From: JBBSJZ01 sp041739875
Lineage (GTDB): Bacteria > Planctomycetota > Planctomycetia > Pirellulales > Pirellulaceae
Assembly: GCA_041739875.1 (NCBI GenBank)
Contig: JBGSNA010000221.1
Span: 1-64,000, forward strand
Direction of reading: 5' to 3'
DNA: 64,000 nucleotides
Below, in pieces: positions 16,064 through 25,435 of the stretch; position 1 is the stretch's first letter; every line of letters starts with the position of its first letter. The notes beneath the pieces are model-generated. The model did not search any database. It saw only the letters and a list, made by a program, of their open reading frames with translations, and was not told the origin of the DNA. Both the position numbers and the translations under genes were made by a program.

Positions 16064-17800
16064 ATGCAACAATTGAAGCGGATTATTCGAGCCACGGTGC
16101 GCTGGTCTTGGTTTGGGCTCTTGGTGCTTGTCGCGTTCGCGTTTCTTGCATCAGGCCTTTCTGAGGGGCTTCGCAAACCGTCAAACGATGACCCAAACGT
16201 TTCTCTCACGTCACTGGACTTGGTCCAAGGGGGTGGCGAGCCTTCCGCGTCGACCGAGAGCGTCGCGGTGGCGAACGGCCAGGCCATAGAGGTCAACCAA
16301 GCAATCGACCGAGTGAACGTGCGATGGCGAGAGTCGATCGAAGCCAGAGAGCTCGAAGTCGCGCCGATCGCTGATTGGATGACGATCGGGCGACGCATCT
16401 CGCTCGCGATGGTTGGCTCGGGAATGTCACTCGAGGAAATCCGCAAGCTCGAAGCGTTACCTGAAGAAGTGCGAAACAGTCGCTATTTAGAATCACTACT
16501 CGTTGACCGACGTTTTCATGACTATTGGGCTGAGCGTTACACGAGGTTCTTGGTCGGAACCGATGACGGACCGTTCATCGTCTATCGTCGTCGTCGTTTT
16601 CTCACTTGGCTGTCCGATCAATTCGAAGCCAACCGCCGATACGACGACCTTGTTCGCAACCTAGTGACCGCGGAAGGTTTGTGGACAGACCAGCCAGAAG
16701 TGAACTTTTTGACGGTGACGTATGACAGTGGAGACGGTAAGCCAGATCCGATCCGGCTTGCTGCGAGAACAAGTCGCGCGTTTCTCGGACTCCGAATTGA
16801 TTGTCTGCAATGCCATGATGATTTCCTAGGCAACGTTTCGCTTGGTAGTGTCGAGAACCCACGAGAAGGAGTTCAACAGGACTTTCACCAACTCGCTGCG
16901 TTCTATACCGCCGCCAAGGCGAACGGATTGCAAGGGATTCGCGGCGGCGAAGTCGACTATGACTATAAGTACTTGCACGACGAAGAATTGACAGATGTCC
17001 CGGCCATCGTGCCATACTCGCCGGAACTTTTGCCTGAGGAAGGCGACCCGCGCCAGCGATTGGCTACATGGATCACACATCCCGAAAATCGGCAAGCGGC
17101 GCGAGCGGCGGTGAGCCATATTTGGGCGTTAATGTTCGGACGCGCGGCTGGAGATGCCGTGGATGATCTGCCTCTTGGTAAGCCATCAACACCGACAATC
17201 GAAGCGTTGACGGATGAGTTCGTAGCTGCAAATTTCGACATGCGCCAATTGATCCGCATCATTGTTGGCACGGATGCATTTCGAGTCGAGAGTCGCGCTG
17301 AATTTGAAGTACGCACCGAACACGAAAGCGCCAATGCCGTTTTTCCGCTCACGCGATTGCGTCCTGAGCAAACATCCGGAAGCGTGATTCAAAGCGCTCG
17401 GGTTAAGAGTGTCGACGAAGACTCCTCGTTGTTATTGCAACTCATGAAGTTCGGTACGACGAATGATTTCTTAAGACAATACGGCGACGTTGGCGAAGAC
17501 GAGTTTGGTGACGAAAGCGTGACAATCACCCAGCGACTTGTAATGCTTAACGGAAAGATGGTCGATGAACACACCGACAATAATCCCGTGATGAATGCCT
17601 CGAGCCACATCCGAATGTTCTCGGCGGACGACGCCCAAGCGATCGAAACAACGTATCTAACGATTTTGAATCGCTATCCCAACGAAAGCGAGCGACAACA
17701 GTTTTCGGAACGATTTGAAACGTCGGGGAATCGCCAAACATCCATCGAAGATTTGTGTTGGGTATTGATTAACAGTTCCGAGTTCTCTTGGAATCACTAA
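16064..17800 (+). CDS. DUF1549/DUF1553 secreted protein with CxxCH motif
   Basis: A 578-residue protein of the planctomycete DUF1549-DUF1553 type. The start is the ATG at 16064 with a GGAGG site 9 nt upstream; the open frame before it is non-coding. An N-terminal membrane anchor (FGLLVLVAFAFLASGL) precedes the DUF1549 region (DRRFHDYWAERYTRFL, RRRFLTWLSDQF). A haem-type motif, CLQCH, lies near residue 248. The DUF1553 part ends with LINSSEFSWNH. These proteins are always paired with DUF1501 proteins; the pair is thought to act in the periplasm on an unknown, perhaps polysaccharide, substrate. The DUF1501 gene starts 8 nt after its stop. Confidence 0.9.
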   Translation: MQQLKRIIRATVRWSWFGLLVLVAFAFLASGLSEGLRKPSNDDPNVSLTSLDLVQGGGEPSASTESVAVANGQAIEVNQAIDRVNVRWRESIEARELEVAPIADWMTIGRRISLAMVGSGMSLEEIRKLEALPEEVRNSRYLESLLVDRRFHDYWAERYTRFLVGTDDGPFIVYRRRRFLTWLSDQFEANRRYDDLVRNLVTAEGLWTDQPEVNFLTVTYDSGDGKPDPIRLAARTSRAFLGLRIDCLQCHDDFLGNVSLGSVENPREGVQQDFHQLAAFYTAAKANGLQGIRGGEVDYDYKYLHDEELTDVPAIVPYSPELLPEEGDPRQRLATWITHPENRQAARAAVSHIWALMFGRAAGDAVDDLPLGKPSTPTIEALTDEFVAANFDMRQLIRIIVGTDAFRVESRAEFEVRTEHESANAVFPLTRLRPEQTSGSVIQSARVKSVDEDSSLLLQLMKFGTTNDFLRQYGDVGEDEFGDESVTITQRLVMLNGKMVDEHTDNNPVMNASSHIRMFSADDAQAIETTYLTILNRYPNESERQQFSERFETSGNRQTSIEDLCWVLINSSEFSWNH

Positions 17801-17808
17801 GGGCGACC

Positions 17809-19125
17809 ATGATGAAAATGCAAACGAATTCGCTATGCAATATCAACGCTCACCTTTCGCGGCGAACGCTTCTGGGCGCTGGTACCGGGGCATTGATGAT
17901 GTCCTCAATTGCCTCACGTTTAGCGTTGGCCGATGAGACCGGCGAAACCGATTCTGCGAAGCCGCTCAGCGTGATCCTGATTTGGCTCGAAGGTGGTCCG
18001 AGCCAACTCGAAACATTTGACCCGCATGCTGGGACAAGATATGGCGGTGAAGTCAAGGCTATCCAGACATCCATTGCTGGGTTGGAGATCGCCGACACGT
18101 TGCCACAGGTTGCCGAGCAAATGCACTTGGCGGCGATCGTCCGCAGTGTGACGGGGAAGGAAGGCGACCACGAACGGGCTGTTTACAACATCAAGACTGG
18201 GTATCGGCCCGACCCCACGCTGTTGCACCCTTCGGTCGGCGCGATCCTTTGCCATGAGAGTCAAGGCGGCGCAGACATCCCGCGTCACATCTCGATACTT
18301 CCTGGACAATCACCAGGCCGTGGTGGTTACCTGGGTGCTGCGTTTGATGCGTTCAAGATTGGCGATCCACAAGGCCCCGTTCCCGACATCAGCAAACGCG
18401 TTGATGAAGAACGCTACCAACGACGTGTCGCTGATTTATACAACGTCGCGGAGCAGGAATTCGCACGTGGCCGACTCAAAGACTTGGAGCGAACGCGGAC
18501 GCTGCATTCAACGGCAACGAACGCAGCGATGCGAATGATGTCGAGTGAACAACTCTCGGCATTCGATGTCAATGAAGAACCCAAGGCGGTTCGCGATGCT
18601 TTCGGTGACACTCCGTTTGGGCGTGGTTGTCTTGCGGCAACACGTTTGATTGAAGTGGGTGTCCGCTGTGTTGAAGTGACCTTGGGCGGATGGGATTCGC
18701 ACGCCGCGAACCACACACTCCAGCTCGCTGGCTGCAGAACTCTCGACCCCGCTCTGGCTGCTATACTCCAACGACTGAAAGAACGAGACCAACTTAGCAC
18801 GACGCTGGTGATTTGCGGTGGCGAGTTCGGTCGCACGCCGTCAATCAATCCTGCATCGGGACGCGATCACTGGCCTCACGGATTCAGCATTCTGTTCGCG
18901 GGTGCAAATATTCGCGCCGGTGCCGTGTACGGAGAGACCGCTGCGGAGCCAAAGTTGGATCGTGCCAAACCGCTTGCGGATGTGGCGGATGCCGTTGGCA
19001 TTGAGGACATTCACGCCACAATTCTTTCAGCGATCGGTGTTGATTTCCAAAAGGAGTTCATTACGCCGATCGGCCGTCCGCTCAAACGCAGCGACGGTAA
19101 GCCAATTTCGGCGTTACTGGCATAA
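17809..19125 (+). CDS. DUF1501 protein with Tat signal
   Basis: A 438-residue DUF1501 protein, a family related to alkaline phosphatase/sulfatase-fold enzymes and very common in planctomycetes. The N-terminus carries a twin-arginine signal (SRRTLLGAG, then ALMMSSIASRLALA). Family features are WLEGGPSQLETFDPH, VRSVTGKEGDHERAVYNIKTGY, GVRCVEVTLGGWDSHAANH, CGGEFGRTPSIN and GRDHWPHGFSILFAGA, which include the conserved Asp and His residues likely to bind metal. The start at 17809 (or the ATG directly after) avoids overlap with the upstream DUF1549 stop. The two genes form an operon. Confidence 0.93.
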   Translation: MMKMQTNSLCNINAHLSRRTLLGAGTGALMMSSIASRLALADETGETDSAKPLSVILIWLEGGPSQLETFDPHAGTRYGGEVKAIQTSIAGLEIADTLPQVAEQMHLAAIVRSVTGKEGDHERAVYNIKTGYRPDPTLLHPSVGAILCHESQGGADIPRHISILPGQSPGRGGYLGAAFDAFKIGDPQGPVPDISKRVDEERYQRRVADLYNVAEQEFARGRLKDLERTRTLHSTATNAAMRMMSSEQLSAFDVNEEPKAVRDAFGDTPFGRGCLAATRLIEVGVRCVEVTLGGWDSHAANHTLQLAGCRTLDPALAAILQRLKERDQLSTTLVICGGEFGRTPSINPASGRDHWPHGFSILFAGANIRAGAVYGETAAEPKLDRAKPLADVADAVGIEDIHATILSAIGVDFQKEFITPIGRPLKRSDGKPISALLA

Positions 19126-19278
19126 ACGTAGCCATTCGACCTTGCGATGCTTGGCCATGAACGCTCGCATCAGATCACTGGGACGGACGCCACCGAAACA
19201 CGCTGGCACGTCGTTCGCTGATGCAATCGTTTCCAACGAGTCCATAACCAACTCATGACACGAGTTTGATGCGAACCC

Positions 19279-19710
19279 ATGAACACTCTAAATATCGTTT
19301 GCTCCGCATGCGCAGCTGTGAACAAAGTCCCCACCTCCAAAGTGCTCGACAAACCTGTCTGCGGAAAATGCAAAGCGGCTCTATTGCGCACATCACCCGT
19401 GGATGTATCGGAACTCGCATTTGCTAAATTTATTGCACGAACGGAAGTGCCAATTCTGGTTGACTTCTGGGCCCCCTGGTGTGGCCCCTGTCGCATGATG
19501 GCACCAGCGTTCAACGAAGCCGCAGCGGAGCTCTCGCCCCACGTGATCTTTGCTAAACTCAACACCGAAGACGCACCAAAAACGGCCTCGCAATATGCGA
19601 TAACAGGAATCCCAACCATGATCTTGTTCAAGCGGGGAATTGAAGTCGATCGACAATCCGGAGCGCTGACTTTGCAGCAAATCGTTCGATTTGCTTCACC
19701 AAACTTGTGA
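19279..19710 (+). CDS. trxC: Thioredoxin 2
   Basis: A 143-residue thioredoxin with the TrxC layout: an N-terminal zinc ribbon (C8-x2-C11 and C28-x2-C31) followed by a thioredoxin fold with the active site W67-C-G-P-C71 in VDFWAPWCGPCRMM, and the cis-proline segment GIPTMILF. It reduces disulfides in cytosolic proteins, and the zinc ribbon is linked to oxidative-stress sensing in other bacteria. Monocistronic in this view, with the macro-domain gene convergent 36 nt downstream. Confidence 0.95.
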   Translation: MNTLNIVCSACAAVNKVPTSKVLDKPVCGKCKAALLRTSPVDVSELAFAKFIARTEVPILVDFWAPWCGPCRMMAPAFNEAAAELSPHVIFAKLNTEDAPKTASQYAITGIPTMILFKRGIEVDRQSGALTLQQIVRFASPNL

Positions 19711-19746
19711 TCCCACGGCACCGTTGCCTATCACGGCGTGCACGTG

Positions 19747-20262
19747 TTAAGTCGCACTATTGGACAGCAACTCGTCCGCCACTTGGCCCGCGTGAAATTC
19801 CGAATAGACAAAGACTGGAATCTTCAGGTCACCTAAATGGTGCTGAATTAGCGGTTTCACGTCCGACCAGTCCAGTCCACCGACACCGGTCGCTAGACGC
19901 GGCAACGCTAAACTTTGGATCGCCTCCTTTTCAACCAAATGACGCAACTCCTTGAGCGCGTGGTTCACATGTTCCACGTGAGCTCTTCCGGAATGGTGGC
20001 CATGCTTGCCCGACTCCTCCTGAGTCAATAAACACACGACTCGAACGATATGCCCGTCCGCCCCAGGCCCACTCCATATCCATGCGGCACCCGGCTTGGG
20101 ATGCGTTTGATGACACCAATGGCGAAAGTCTTTTGCCATGGCGGGCCAACGCTCTCGTAGCGCCAGTGCCAATCCCTGATTGAAGTGATCGTCAGGCGAA
20201 ACCCCGTGTGCAAGTGTTTCGGCCTTGGTAAGGATCATGTCACCCGTAACTTCTTGAATCAT
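19747..20262 (-). CDS. Macro-domain protein
   Basis: A 171-residue protein that is a stand-alone macro domain. Visible features are the N-terminal IQEVTGDMIL strand, a DHFNQGLALALRERWPAM segment, GAAWIWSGPGADG, and SLALPRLATGVGGLDW (the conserved GVGGLDW region near the ligand pocket). Macro domains bind or hydrolyse ADP-ribose derivatives, so removal of ADP-ribose from a target is plausible. Asn in the usual AHGVNPDG loop is Ser here (AHGVSPDD), which could weaken hydrolysis. It is the last gene of the minus-strand stress cluster; no ADP-ribosyltransferase toxin gene is adjacent. Confidence 0.85.
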   Translation of the reverse strand: MIQEVTGDMILTKAETLAHGVSPDDHFNQGLALALRERWPAMAKDFRHWCHQTHPKPGAAWIWSGPGADGHIVRVVCLLTQEESGKHGHHSGRAHVEHVNHALKELRHLVEKEAIQSLALPRLATGVGGLDWSDVKPLIQHHLGDLKIPVFVYSEFHAGQVADELLSNSAT

Positions 20263-20417
20263 CTTTCTCGTCCAATTTTTTATGTGTTTGCAGAAACCGT
20301 TTTATTTAACAACCAATTCCGGATGCCAGTCCTCACCGACTAGCCTTGTTCAGATACGTCTCAGAGGGTTCGCTAGGAACTCATCGAACAACCAGCAAGC
20401 GACTCGCCAAATCGCAA

Positions 20418-20831
20418 CTACATAGGCGCTTCGAGTGCCTTGAGTAGCAATTCGACTTTTGCCATCGCCGTGTGGTGATGTTTCTTGATCCGTTCATGAG
20501 CATCGTGCTGTGTAATCATGGTTTGCAGGTGACTTTCGTGCTTGTCGTTTAAGACATTATTCCGATCCGATTCCGCACCCCCACGTAAACTTGCCGCGAG
20601 CGTTTTCTCGTGACATTGAATTGCCTTGCTTACTTCACTCATTTTTTCTTGATGTGCGTCAAGGCACGCTTCATGTGACGTTATCATCGTTTTTGCTTGA
20701 AGAAGCAAATCCAAAGCAATGGCGTGCTCGGATCGCCAATTGGTGATGTCTTCCTTCCACATGGCCAGTTCGCTATTCCAATGACGGTGATCTGAGTGCA
20801 TTTCAATCGCACAGGTCATATTTTCGGTCAT
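20418..20831 (-). CDS. His-rich helical protein of stress cluster
   Basis: A 137-residue protein, started at the ATG at 20831 (MTENMTCAIEMHSDH); the frame is open to 20921 but that part looks non-coding. It is almost entirely helical and rich in His, Glu and Lys: DHRHWNSELAMWKEDITNW, then a long coiled-coil-like stretch and DAHERIKKHHHTAM near the end. The His and Met content might bind metal ions. The family has no known function, but from memory such proteins occur near universal stress genes in planctomycetes, as here. Confidence 0.65.
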   Translation of the reverse strand: MTENMTCAIEMHSDHRHWNSELAMWKEDITNWRSEHAIALDLLLQAKTMITSHEACLDAHQEKMSEVSKAIQCHEKTLAASLRGGAESDRNNVLNDKHESHLQTMITQHDAHERIKKHHHTAMAKVELLLKALEAPM

Positions 20832-21153
20832 CACTCTGCTCAATCTGTTAAATGATACGATCCGCACACATGCCATTCTGCGACTCAAACCTTCGTCACA
20901 GGTTCCTGTACCAACAGTCAAGCAATCGCCGTGCCTGATCCGTCAAGCCGCTCGATTCTGAGCAAGACACGAATGCAATCGCTTTGCCAGCGTCGCTTTT
21001 TACGCGAAGTGCTCAACAGACGGATCCATCGCGGCGGATCAAGTGAGACGATTTGATCACCGCGAGGACCCCACTGTGCGTCGTCGCACTTGCAACTCAT
21101 GTCCGAGTGAGTTTTGGCATTTGAACCATCCGTCAAAGTGGATTCAACGAGGG

Positions 21154-22713
21154 TCACGGGACACGGACGATCAACTCCAATTCGGACTTCGTCAGTGGCT
21201 CATGCGTGGCGAATTGATTTTCGAGAACGCGTAGATCTGCATCCGATGCATCGCCGTTGTTTCTCATGCGATCCGAAATTCGTTGACGGAGCGTTTGCTC
21301 GTCACCGTGACAATCCAGGATCGCGAACGGCACCCCGAGTTCCACAGCAAGCAAGTGAAACCGCTTTCGATCACTATGTTTCAAGAAGGCAGCATCTACG
21401 ACGACACCGTACCCCGCCCGCAGGATCCCGCGAGCGAGATTTTGCAATTGCGAGTAAGTCTTTTCGTTGACTGCGTGACTATAGATCTCCGCCTTCAGTT
21501 CGCTCGACGGGCGTTCGGTTGGTGACAAGCCGAACATTCGCTTGCGTTCGATATCACTACGAAGTCGAATCACGTCATGACGTTGAATGAGTTGTTCGCT
21601 GAGTGTCGTTTTGCCGCTGCCACTCAAGCCGTGAGTGATCCAAAGTTGCGGTTCTTCCTTGAGCGTGAATCGATAAGCCAATTCGATATGCCTTCGGGCA
21701 TCCGACATTGCTGAAGCACGCTCGCCAGCCGTGCATTGTTCTTGCGAGGAGCGTATGGTCGCAACGAGCGCTCGGACCAACGCTCGGTAGACGAGAAACA
21801 ACCGCAAAACGTCCAGCGAACCATAATCGCCGGTTCGCTCCAAATACGTATTCATGAACGAGCGAGCGAAGTCTAGGTGCTCGTGATAGGCCAAATCCAT
21901 CTGTAAAAACGCAGCATCACACAGCACATCGATCCAACGCAACCGCTCGCTAAATTCGATCCCGTCAAATGGCACAAACTGCTCATCCCAATGAACCACG
22001 TTTTGTAAATGCAAATCGCCATGGCACTCTCGAACAAAACCACATGCAACTCGCAACTCAAGACTTTGCCAATGTGTCTTGAAGTACTCCTCGATCCAAA
22101 GATGCAAAACTCGCAATGTGGAGGCGGTCTCTCCGTCCACATGCGTTTGAATCTCCGCAAAGACCTGCTTAAAGTTTTTGAACAGATAGCCCGGCCAACC
22201 CGCGGCAAACTCCGGGTTACAGATGGTGGCGAGACGGTGGAATCTTGCAACACTCTCGGCCAATTGATGTATGTCAGCGATTGTTACCAATCCAGCTTGG
22301 ATGCGTTCACTCAATAGTGCACCGCTCGGGAAACGTCGCATTTTTACTGCGTATTCCACTGGATCCGTGTCAGATTCAATCCGCAGTCGTCCGTCATCCC
22401 ATCCAATCGGTACAACGCCGATGTACAAATCACAGGCAAATCGACTATCAAGCTGGACCTCCTTCTCGCAATAACGCCGCCTCAGATCCAAGGTGCTGTA
22501 ATCGAGAAAATCCGTTTTGACAGATTTCTTGATCTTGTAAGCAAACTCACCCGCAAGAACCACGACCGAAATATGCGTTTCGTGTATTTCCACACCACCG
22601 TCTATGGCATGTGGAAACGCATAAGCCAGCCGCAAGCCTTGAATCAAGGCATCTGTCGTGATTGGGACACCCAAATCGTTTGACCCAACGTCGGCGTCAT
22701 CCAGTGGACTCAT
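21154..22713 (-). CDS. Bifunctional aminoglycoside phosphotransferase-like/P-loop kinase protein
   Basis: A 519-residue fusion of two domains. Residues 20-340 resemble aminoglycoside phosphotransferases/kinases (COG2187 type): ISVVVLAGEFAYKIKKSVK, FVRECHGDLHLQNVV with the catalytic HxD/N set, and FDGIEFSERLRWIDVLCD. Residues 350-519 form a gluconokinase-like P-loop domain (COG0645 type) with the phosphate loop GLSGSGKTT. Such fusions are frequent in stress and dormancy gene clusters; substrates are unknown. The start overlaps the stop of the upstream universal stress gene by 4 nt (ATGA), so the two are co-transcribed. Confidence 0.9.
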   Translation of the reverse strand: MSPLDDADVGSNDLGVPITTDALIQGLRLAYAFPHAIDGGVEIHETHISVVVLAGEFAYKIKKSVKTDFLDYSTLDLRRRYCEKEVQLDSRFACDLYIGVVPIGWDDGRLRIESDTDPVEYAVKMRRFPSGALLSERIQAGLVTIADIHQLAESVARFHRLATICNPEFAAGWPGYLFKNFKQVFAEIQTHVDGETASTLRVLHLWIEEYFKTHWQSLELRVACGFVRECHGDLHLQNVVHWDEQFVPFDGIEFSERLRWIDVLCDAAFLQMDLAYHEHLDFARSFMNTYLERTGDYGSLDVLRLFLVYRALVRALVATIRSSQEQCTAGERASAMSDARRHIELAYRFTLKEEPQLWITHGLSGSGKTTLSEQLIQRHDVIRLRSDIERKRMFGLSPTERPSSELKAEIYSHAVNEKTYSQLQNLARGILRAGYGVVVDAAFLKHSDRKRFHLLAVELGVPFAILDCHGDEQTLRQRISDRMRNNGDASDADLRVLENQFATHEPLTKSELELIVRVP

Positions 22714-23684
22714 AACAGTGACAACGGTTTGCTCTCGTGGGAGGTGACGTTATTCGCGACTTGGATTGGCGAAATGAATCCATCGGGCTTGAGCGCCAGA
22801 AGCGAACAGGTAATGTCAGGCAGGATGGTTTCGGCTGTACTTCCGATCAAGAAACCAGCGACGCCGGTTCGGCAGACGGTGCCCATCACCATCAGATCGG
22901 CTTCGATCTCGTCGGCCACGCTTCGAATACTGGTCACAGGCGAACCATGTTTCAAATGCACCTTGACTCCATTCGTGTTCGCGAAATGCACCTGCAACAG
23001 AGCCTCGAGTGCGCGATGAGCTTTCCGCTCATGCTCCTTTCGCATCAATTCGAGGGCAAGATCCCCGGCATGGCTTCGCATCGAGTCCTCCATCCAAAGT
23101 TGCCAAGCTGCAACGACGTGCAACTCGGCATTGTCACGCCGGGCGATTGAATAGGCAAACTCGAGTATTTTTCCATTGAGCTCCGTTTGATTGATCTCTT
23201 CGGATTCCACGTCAATCGCCGCCAGGACGCGATCGAACTTGCCGTGAATCTCGGGCTTGAGCAACATGACGGGACATGGGCAAAGCCGAAGCAGCGATTT
23301 CGCCACGCTTCCAAACAGTCGACCAGAGGTTGAAAAACCATCGGCCGTCTTGATTACAAGATCATGGTCTTCGTTAACGACTTGGCGAGTCACTTCGGTG
23401 GCTGGATCTCCGATCGTGACAACGACATCAAGCTTTAGGCCTGTGTCCGAAATGTCTCCGGCGACTTCGAGCAGACGCCGTCGTCGGTCAGCGACAACCC
23501 AATGCTCAAGTTTCTCAGGCTTTGCGACGTCGCTCATCATGCTAAATGTGCGAGGTATTGGTTTGACGACATCCATTAACGTAAGAGAAGCATCGTTTTC
23601 GAGTGCCAATTGAGCCGCTCGAGTGACCGCCATCTCTGGACTTTCGGTTCCCGCGTAGACGAGAATTCGTTGAAAACGTTTCAT
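22710..23684 (-). CDS. Universal stress protein with two Usp domains
   Basis: A 324-residue tandem Usp protein. Domain 1 (about 1-145) begins with RILVYAGTESPEMAV and ends with RLFGSVAKSLLRLCPCPVMLLKP; domain 2 (about 150-310) contains LMVMGTVCRTGVAGFLIGSTAETIL, which matches the ATP-binding pattern G-2x-G-9x-G(S/T). Two-domain Usps (UspE-like) act in the cytosol during energy or oxidative stress. It lies 22 nt downstream of another tandem Usp and overlaps the kinase fusion gene, forming an operon of at least three genes. Confidence 0.93.
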   Translation of the reverse strand: MKRFQRILVYAGTESPEMAVTRAAQLALENDASLTLMDVVKPIPRTFSMMSDVAKPEKLEHWVVADRRRRLLEVAGDISDTGLKLDVVVTIGDPATEVTRQVVNEDHDLVIKTADGFSTSGRLFGSVAKSLLRLCPCPVMLLKPEIHGKFDRVLAAIDVESEEINQTELNGKILEFAYSIARRDNAELHVVAAWQLWMEDSMRSHAGDLALELMRKEHERKAHRALEALLQVHFANTNGVKVHLKHGSPVTSIRSVADEIEADLMVMGTVCRTGVAGFLIGSTAETILPDITCSLLALKPDGFISPIQVANNVTSHESKPLSLL

Positions 23685-23706
23685 GATAAAGAGCCTGATT
23701 GCAATA

Positions 23707-24588
23707 TCAGAGTGCTGCTGGTTTCTTCAGTTCGTGATTGATTCTGTTACGGGTAATCCAAACGCTGCACGGTACGTGTCGTAACACGTATCGTGACGTA
23801 CTTCCCATCAAGATTCGCCCGAGATCGCTGCGTAACGTCTCGCCGACAACGAAAATGTCACAGCCATGTTCTTCAGCGTATTTCACCAACCCCTCTCCCA
23901 GATGATCGTTTTCGACTAAATGTGGATGCGCATTGAAACCAGACGCACCAAGGCTCAATGCCGCATCACGTACATTTGCTCGCAGGGCTTGAATCTGTTC
24001 CGATGCCAGTAATCCCACTGCGTAGGAAACGATCACGAGATGGAATTCGACTTGAGTACCCCATTTAATTTCCGAGATCTCTTCGATTGCTGCCCGAGCC
24101 GGTACGGTGTCTTCATACCCCAAAGCGATTCGCAACGGGTGTACTGATTGAGAACGATCGATCGGTCGCACAACCAGAACACTACAGCACGCTTGCGTGG
24201 CAACGAAGTCACTCGTGCTCCCGAGCAGAATTCTTGAAACCAATGAATGGCCCGTAGCACCAACGACCACCAAGTCACATCCTCGAGACTTGGCAAGACG
24301 ACAGATAGACTCGCCAGCGTGCCCCTCCACCACAACATGTTCGACCGAAGCGTTTGCACCTTCGAACAAGGAACTGATCTCAGCAAAAGCTTCCAACGCC
24401 CGCTCGCGGTCTTGCTCAAGACACGTTTGGATCCATTCAGTCTGCAAGGTCATCATTGGACTATAGGGTGGCGTTAACACCGACACCACGATCAACTCAA
24501 TCTTGTCTTCGTGAGGTAAATGCGCAAGGAATCTAGCGGCTGATTGCGCCGCGTCTGAGCCGTCCGTTGCAAGCAAGATGTTTTTCAT
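23707..24588 (-). CDS. Universal stress protein with two Usp domains
   Basis: A 293-residue tandem Usp protein started at the ATG at 24588, which is preceded by a strong GGGGGAA site; the longer frame to 24711 is rejected. Domain 1 starts MKNILLATDGSDAA and contains VVVGATGHSLVSRILLGSTSDFV; domain 2 contains FVVGETLRSDLGRILMGSTSRYV. Both match the nucleotide-binding Usp pattern, so both sites are probably able to bind ATP. It is the first gene of the stress operon; its promoter must lie in 24589-24900. Confidence 0.94.
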   Translation of the reverse strand: MKNILLATDGSDAAQSAARFLAHLPHEDKIELIVVSVLTPPYSPMMTLQTEWIQTCLEQDRERALEAFAEISSLFEGANASVEHVVVEGHAGESICRLAKSRGCDLVVVGATGHSLVSRILLGSTSDFVATQACCSVLVVRPIDRSQSVHPLRIALGYEDTVPARAAIEEISEIKWGTQVEFHLVIVSYAVGLLASEQIQALRANVRDAALSLGASGFNAHPHLVENDHLGEGLVKYAEEHGCDIFVVGETLRSDLGRILMGSTSRYVLRHVPCSVWITRNRINHELKKPAAL

Positions 24589-24902
24589 TTCTGTTCCCCC
24601 TGTATTGCCTCGTGTATTGGTGCATTCGCAATGCCAATGACGCAAATCAACGAATTCGAAACAGAAACGTGTATAGAACGTGCCTGCACGCACATGCGGG
24701 CAGATATGCACACGAGAAACCGTTCCTCATCGCAACGAAACAGCGAATGCGCAAACCGATTGTGCAATGGACACCCAGTCATCACTGTGTCGATCAGAAA
24801 GCAGGAGCTCATCGTTTCGATTGCCTGGAGAGAGCGTATTGACGGACACTCCGAGGCCAAGTCATCTCGCTTCAGTTTCTGCAACTGTGCCGTCGGAGTA
24901 CG

Positions 24903-25090
24903 GGGACGATTGCCGAGGGGCCGAATGTCGCCTATCGTCTGGCAAGTCAGTTCAAGATCCGCACGGCATTTGGTACACTTCTGATGCTCAACGGTGATCG
25001 GGCGACCAACATCGAGCTGATCGAAAACCATTGGTGAATTTGCGGCTGGTCATGAAGGGCGGCAAGATTCCCACGAATCTCGTTCCCTGA
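24903..25090 (+). pseudogene. Decayed C-terminal remnant of an amidohydrolase
   Basis: The plus strand encodes EGPNVAYRLASQFKIRTAFGT, which resembles the AYRLAKKYGVKTAFGTD segment of imidazolonepropionase-like amidohydrolases, and a few codons later NIELIEN. A one-base shift near 25031 then restores PLVNLRLVMKGGKIPTNLVP and a stop at 25088, which matches the family's C-terminal NFKVIMKDGKIYKN pattern. About 100 residues that normally separate these segments are missing. So this is a fragment with an internal deletion and a frameshift, lying in the 640-nt gap between the stress operon and tRNA-Leu. The remainder of that gap (24589-24902, 25091-25170) holds no gene I can recognise. Confidence 0.6.
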
Positions 25091-25173
25091 TGCGAATCGT
25101 TCAACTCAATCTCAGGTGGCGGTTACTGGCAACTTGGGTGAGGTTGATGAAATGTCAAACAACCGTCCAGAAA

Positions 25174-25206
25174 CGACAAAACCCCGTGAATCACGGGGTT
25201 TCGTCG
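25174..25206 (-). terminator. Rho-independent terminator of tRNA-Leu
   Basis: An 11-bp perfect inverted repeat (25179-25189 and 25191-25201, arms AAACCCCGTGA and TCACGGGGTTT) lies 26 nt downstream of the tRNA-Leu 3' end. On the minus strand it is followed by a T-rich tail (TTTTGTCGTTTC). The stem also extends outward with one mismatch. Confidence 0.8.
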
Positions 25207-25226
25207 ATTTCCGAGTGAATAACAAG

Positions 25227-25310
25227 TGCGGCCGAGAGGACTCGAACCTCCACGGGATTGCTCCCACAAGGCCCTCAACCTTGCGCGTCTGCCAGTTTCG
25301 CCACGGCCGC
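25227..25310 (-). tRNA. tRNA-Leu (anticodon GAG)
   Basis: The minus strand folds as a class II tRNA with a long variable arm: acceptor stem GCGGCCG with CGGCCGC, anticodon stem CAAGG/CCTTG with loop TTGAGGG (anticodon GAG), a variable arm (TGGGAGCAATCCCG region) and a T-arm with loop TTCGAGT. The discriminator is A and CCA is not encoded. A strong terminator follows. Confidence 0.95.
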
Positions 25311-25435
25311 TTGATCCGTCTGCGAGGATTTACTCTTGAGCAGAGATGCAGAGTTTCGCAAATCTTTACCCGGAGTCAACGCCCCGATTTCTGTTTTGAT
25401 TTACGCAGTTTTGGATGAACTGTGCTTGGTTACCG

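Noticed and set aside
20918..21157. 79-codon minus-strand frame whose start overlaps the kinase-fusion stop by 4 nt
   Set aside because: The ATGA-type overlap is tempting, but the translation has no recognisable pattern and no ribosome-binding site; not supported.
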